Source: Caryophanales bacterium UBA5632 (lineage in GTDB: Bacteria; Bacillota_I; Bacilli_A; Izemoplasmatales; Hujiaoplasmataceae). Taken from it: a DNA stretch of 6,306 nt. The position numbers and the translations under genes are program-made. Positions 5,350 to 6,306 of this stretch are shown piece by piece. The stretch's first letter is position 1. Every line of letters starts with the position of its first letter. The stretch covers positions 1-6,306 of the forward strand of contig DIJY01000068.1 of assembly GCA_002421405.1 (NCBI GenBank). The letters run 5' to 3'. The notes under the pieces are model-generated. The model saw nothing but the letters and a program-made list of their open reading frames with translations. It searched no databases and was not told the DNA's origin.

Positions 5350-6306
5350 TTAAAACACCCCCCGAATGAATGGAACGAAGGTGATGAAGGTTGAATAAAC
5401 GTTTCCTGCTTTTATAATGGCATAAACCATGAGAATAATTAAGAATGCAGCTAATCCAATCACAGAAACGATGGTCGATTTTTTAACACCTTGAGCGCGG
5501 ATAATGGCGGTCATTTTATCAATCGGTAATGTGAAAATATTCATCACGATAATGGCTGTTCCAACGCCTTCTGGCAAATTGCCAATATATCTAAATAAGA
5601 CGGTTAATGCCCCTAAGAAAAGAGCAAATACTATTTTTCCCAGTGGGTTTCTTGGCGTAGACACAGGTTCAGTCGCCATGAAGACGGCACCAAACATTAA
5701 GCCTCCTGATAAAACGCTATAGACTGGGAACCAGATGCCTGCTTCTCCTGCTGCGATACCAATAAACCAAGAAAGAATAAAGACGGTCCCAACATAGATT
5801 AGTGGGGTAAACCATTTAATGACTTTTCTAAACGCAAGCCAAATATAAGCAACGATGATTGCTAAAGCTCCGGTTTCAGCTAAAGCGCCAGGAATCGTTC
5901 CAAATAGGAAATTCCATAAAGATCCGTAAGGTGCGACTAGCGTATCATAATCAATGAATTTAGTTTTTGCTAAGGTTCCAAGTGGTGTTGCACCACCATA
6001 AGCATCAATTAAAACTTCAGAAGCATTAAAGACGCCTCCTGCATTTCCAATCACACCTAACATTGTAAATCCAATTGCGACATAGCCCAGTAAAGCTGGA
6101 TTGAAGATGTTATTGCCGAACCCACCAAATAACATTTTACCTACGATGGTTCCCATAAAAGCACCAAACATTAACACCCAGATTGGCGTATAGAGAGGTA
6201 CAATCATGGCGAGTAATAAACCAGGAATGATTGCATAAGATACTTTGAGTTTTTGTCCGAGTGCTTTCAAATTACGAACATTCTTATCAGTGATATAAAA
6301 ATATAA
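5350..6306 (-). CDS. rnfD: Rnf complex subunit RnfD, 5' end beyond the window
   Basis: RnfD (NqrB homologue) is a multi-helix membrane subunit with a covalently bound FMN on threonine. The frame is open to the right edge, so 318 residues are visible. A TTG at 6268-6270 is a possible but poor start: in the family roughly 70-90 residues precede the first conserved segment GLLLA, while only 17 would here, and no ribosome site lies before the TTG. Counting from the first visible codon, LFGGFGNNIFNPALLG (59-74) is a family hallmark, DAYGGATPLG (101-110) holds the flavin site T107, GALAETGALAI (140-150) and MATEPVSTP (210-218) are conserved, and PEGVGTAIIVMN (245-256) closes the core. The flavin motif has Gly where Ser/Thr is usual, GGAT instead of SGAT. 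About eight or nine hydrophobic segments are visible. The gene precedes the G-like gene by 3 bases. By clostridial order rnfC should lie just upstream, off the right edge. Confidence 0.93.
   Translation of the reverse strand, partial: LYFYITDKNVRNLKALGQKLKVSYAIIPGLLLAMIVPLYTPIWVLMFGAFMGTIVGKMLFGGFGNNIFNPALLGYVAIGFTMLGVIGNAGGVFNASEVLIDAYGGATPLGTLAKTKFIDYDTLVAPYGSLWNFLFGTIPGALAETGALAIIVAYIWLAFRKVIKWFTPLIYVGTVFILSWFIGIAAGEAGIWFPVYSVLSGGLMFGAVFMATEPVSTPRNPLGKIVFALFLGALTVLFRYIGNLPEGVGTAIIVMNIFTLPIDKMTAIIRAQGVKKSTIVSVIGLAAFLIILMVYAIIKAGNVYSTFITFVPFIRGVF

Noticed and set aside
1..6306. CRISPR arrays, insertion sequences, attachment sites or riboswitches.
   Set aside because: No spaced direct repeats, transposase or integrase coding, or long structured leaders were seen; the tRNA shows no partial duplicate that would mark an integrated element.

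Overview
The window is an AT-rich bacterial fragment in which every supported gene lies on the minus strand. The main content (2077-6306) is the distal part of an operon for an Rnf-type ion-translocating ferredoxin:NAD+ oxidoreductase. Read on the minus strand the order is rnfD (5' end beyond the right edge), a long two-domain rnfG-like gene, rnfG, rnfE, rnfA and a very short rnfB. This is the clostridial-type order rnfCDGEAB with an extra G, so rnfC is probably just outside the right edge. Genes abut or overlap by 4 bases, and the operon ends in a hairpin at 2036-2061.

Downstream of the Rnf operon is a separately transcribed lipoprotein gene (969-1937) with its own promoter, Shine-Dalgarno site and terminator. 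Its protein consists of two repeats, each ending in a near match to the covalent-FMN motif of RnfG. Next come a single-pass membrane protein of unknown function (332-856, probably starting at its second in-frame ATG), a tRNA-Lys(CUU) gene with its own promoter (210-285) and a terminator (172-198). Positions 1-171 show no convincing gene.

TGA is used as a stop codon (rnfG and rnfE) and Trp is read from TGG, so the standard bacterial code applies and a Mycoplasma-type code is excluded. Low GC, strong GGAGG-type ribosome sites, a lipoprotein signal and clostridial rnf order suggest a low-GC Bacillota or an Acholeplasma/Izemoplasma-like lineage; this placement is inference.

In known Rnf complexes electrons pass between NADH (RnfC) and ferredoxin (RnfB) through an intramembrane [2Fe-2S] cluster held by RnfA and RnfE and through covalent FMNs on RnfD and RnfG, coupled to Na+ or H+ transport. 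Here RnfB has lost its ferredoxin-type clusters and keeps only the N-terminal Fe-S domain, while the flavin part is enlarged: one FMN motif in RnfD, one in RnfG, two in the extra G-like protein, and two degenerate ones in the nearby lipoprotein. A flavin-rich, Fe-S-reduced Rnf variant that might feed an extracytoplasmic flavin protein is the most interesting reading of the window.
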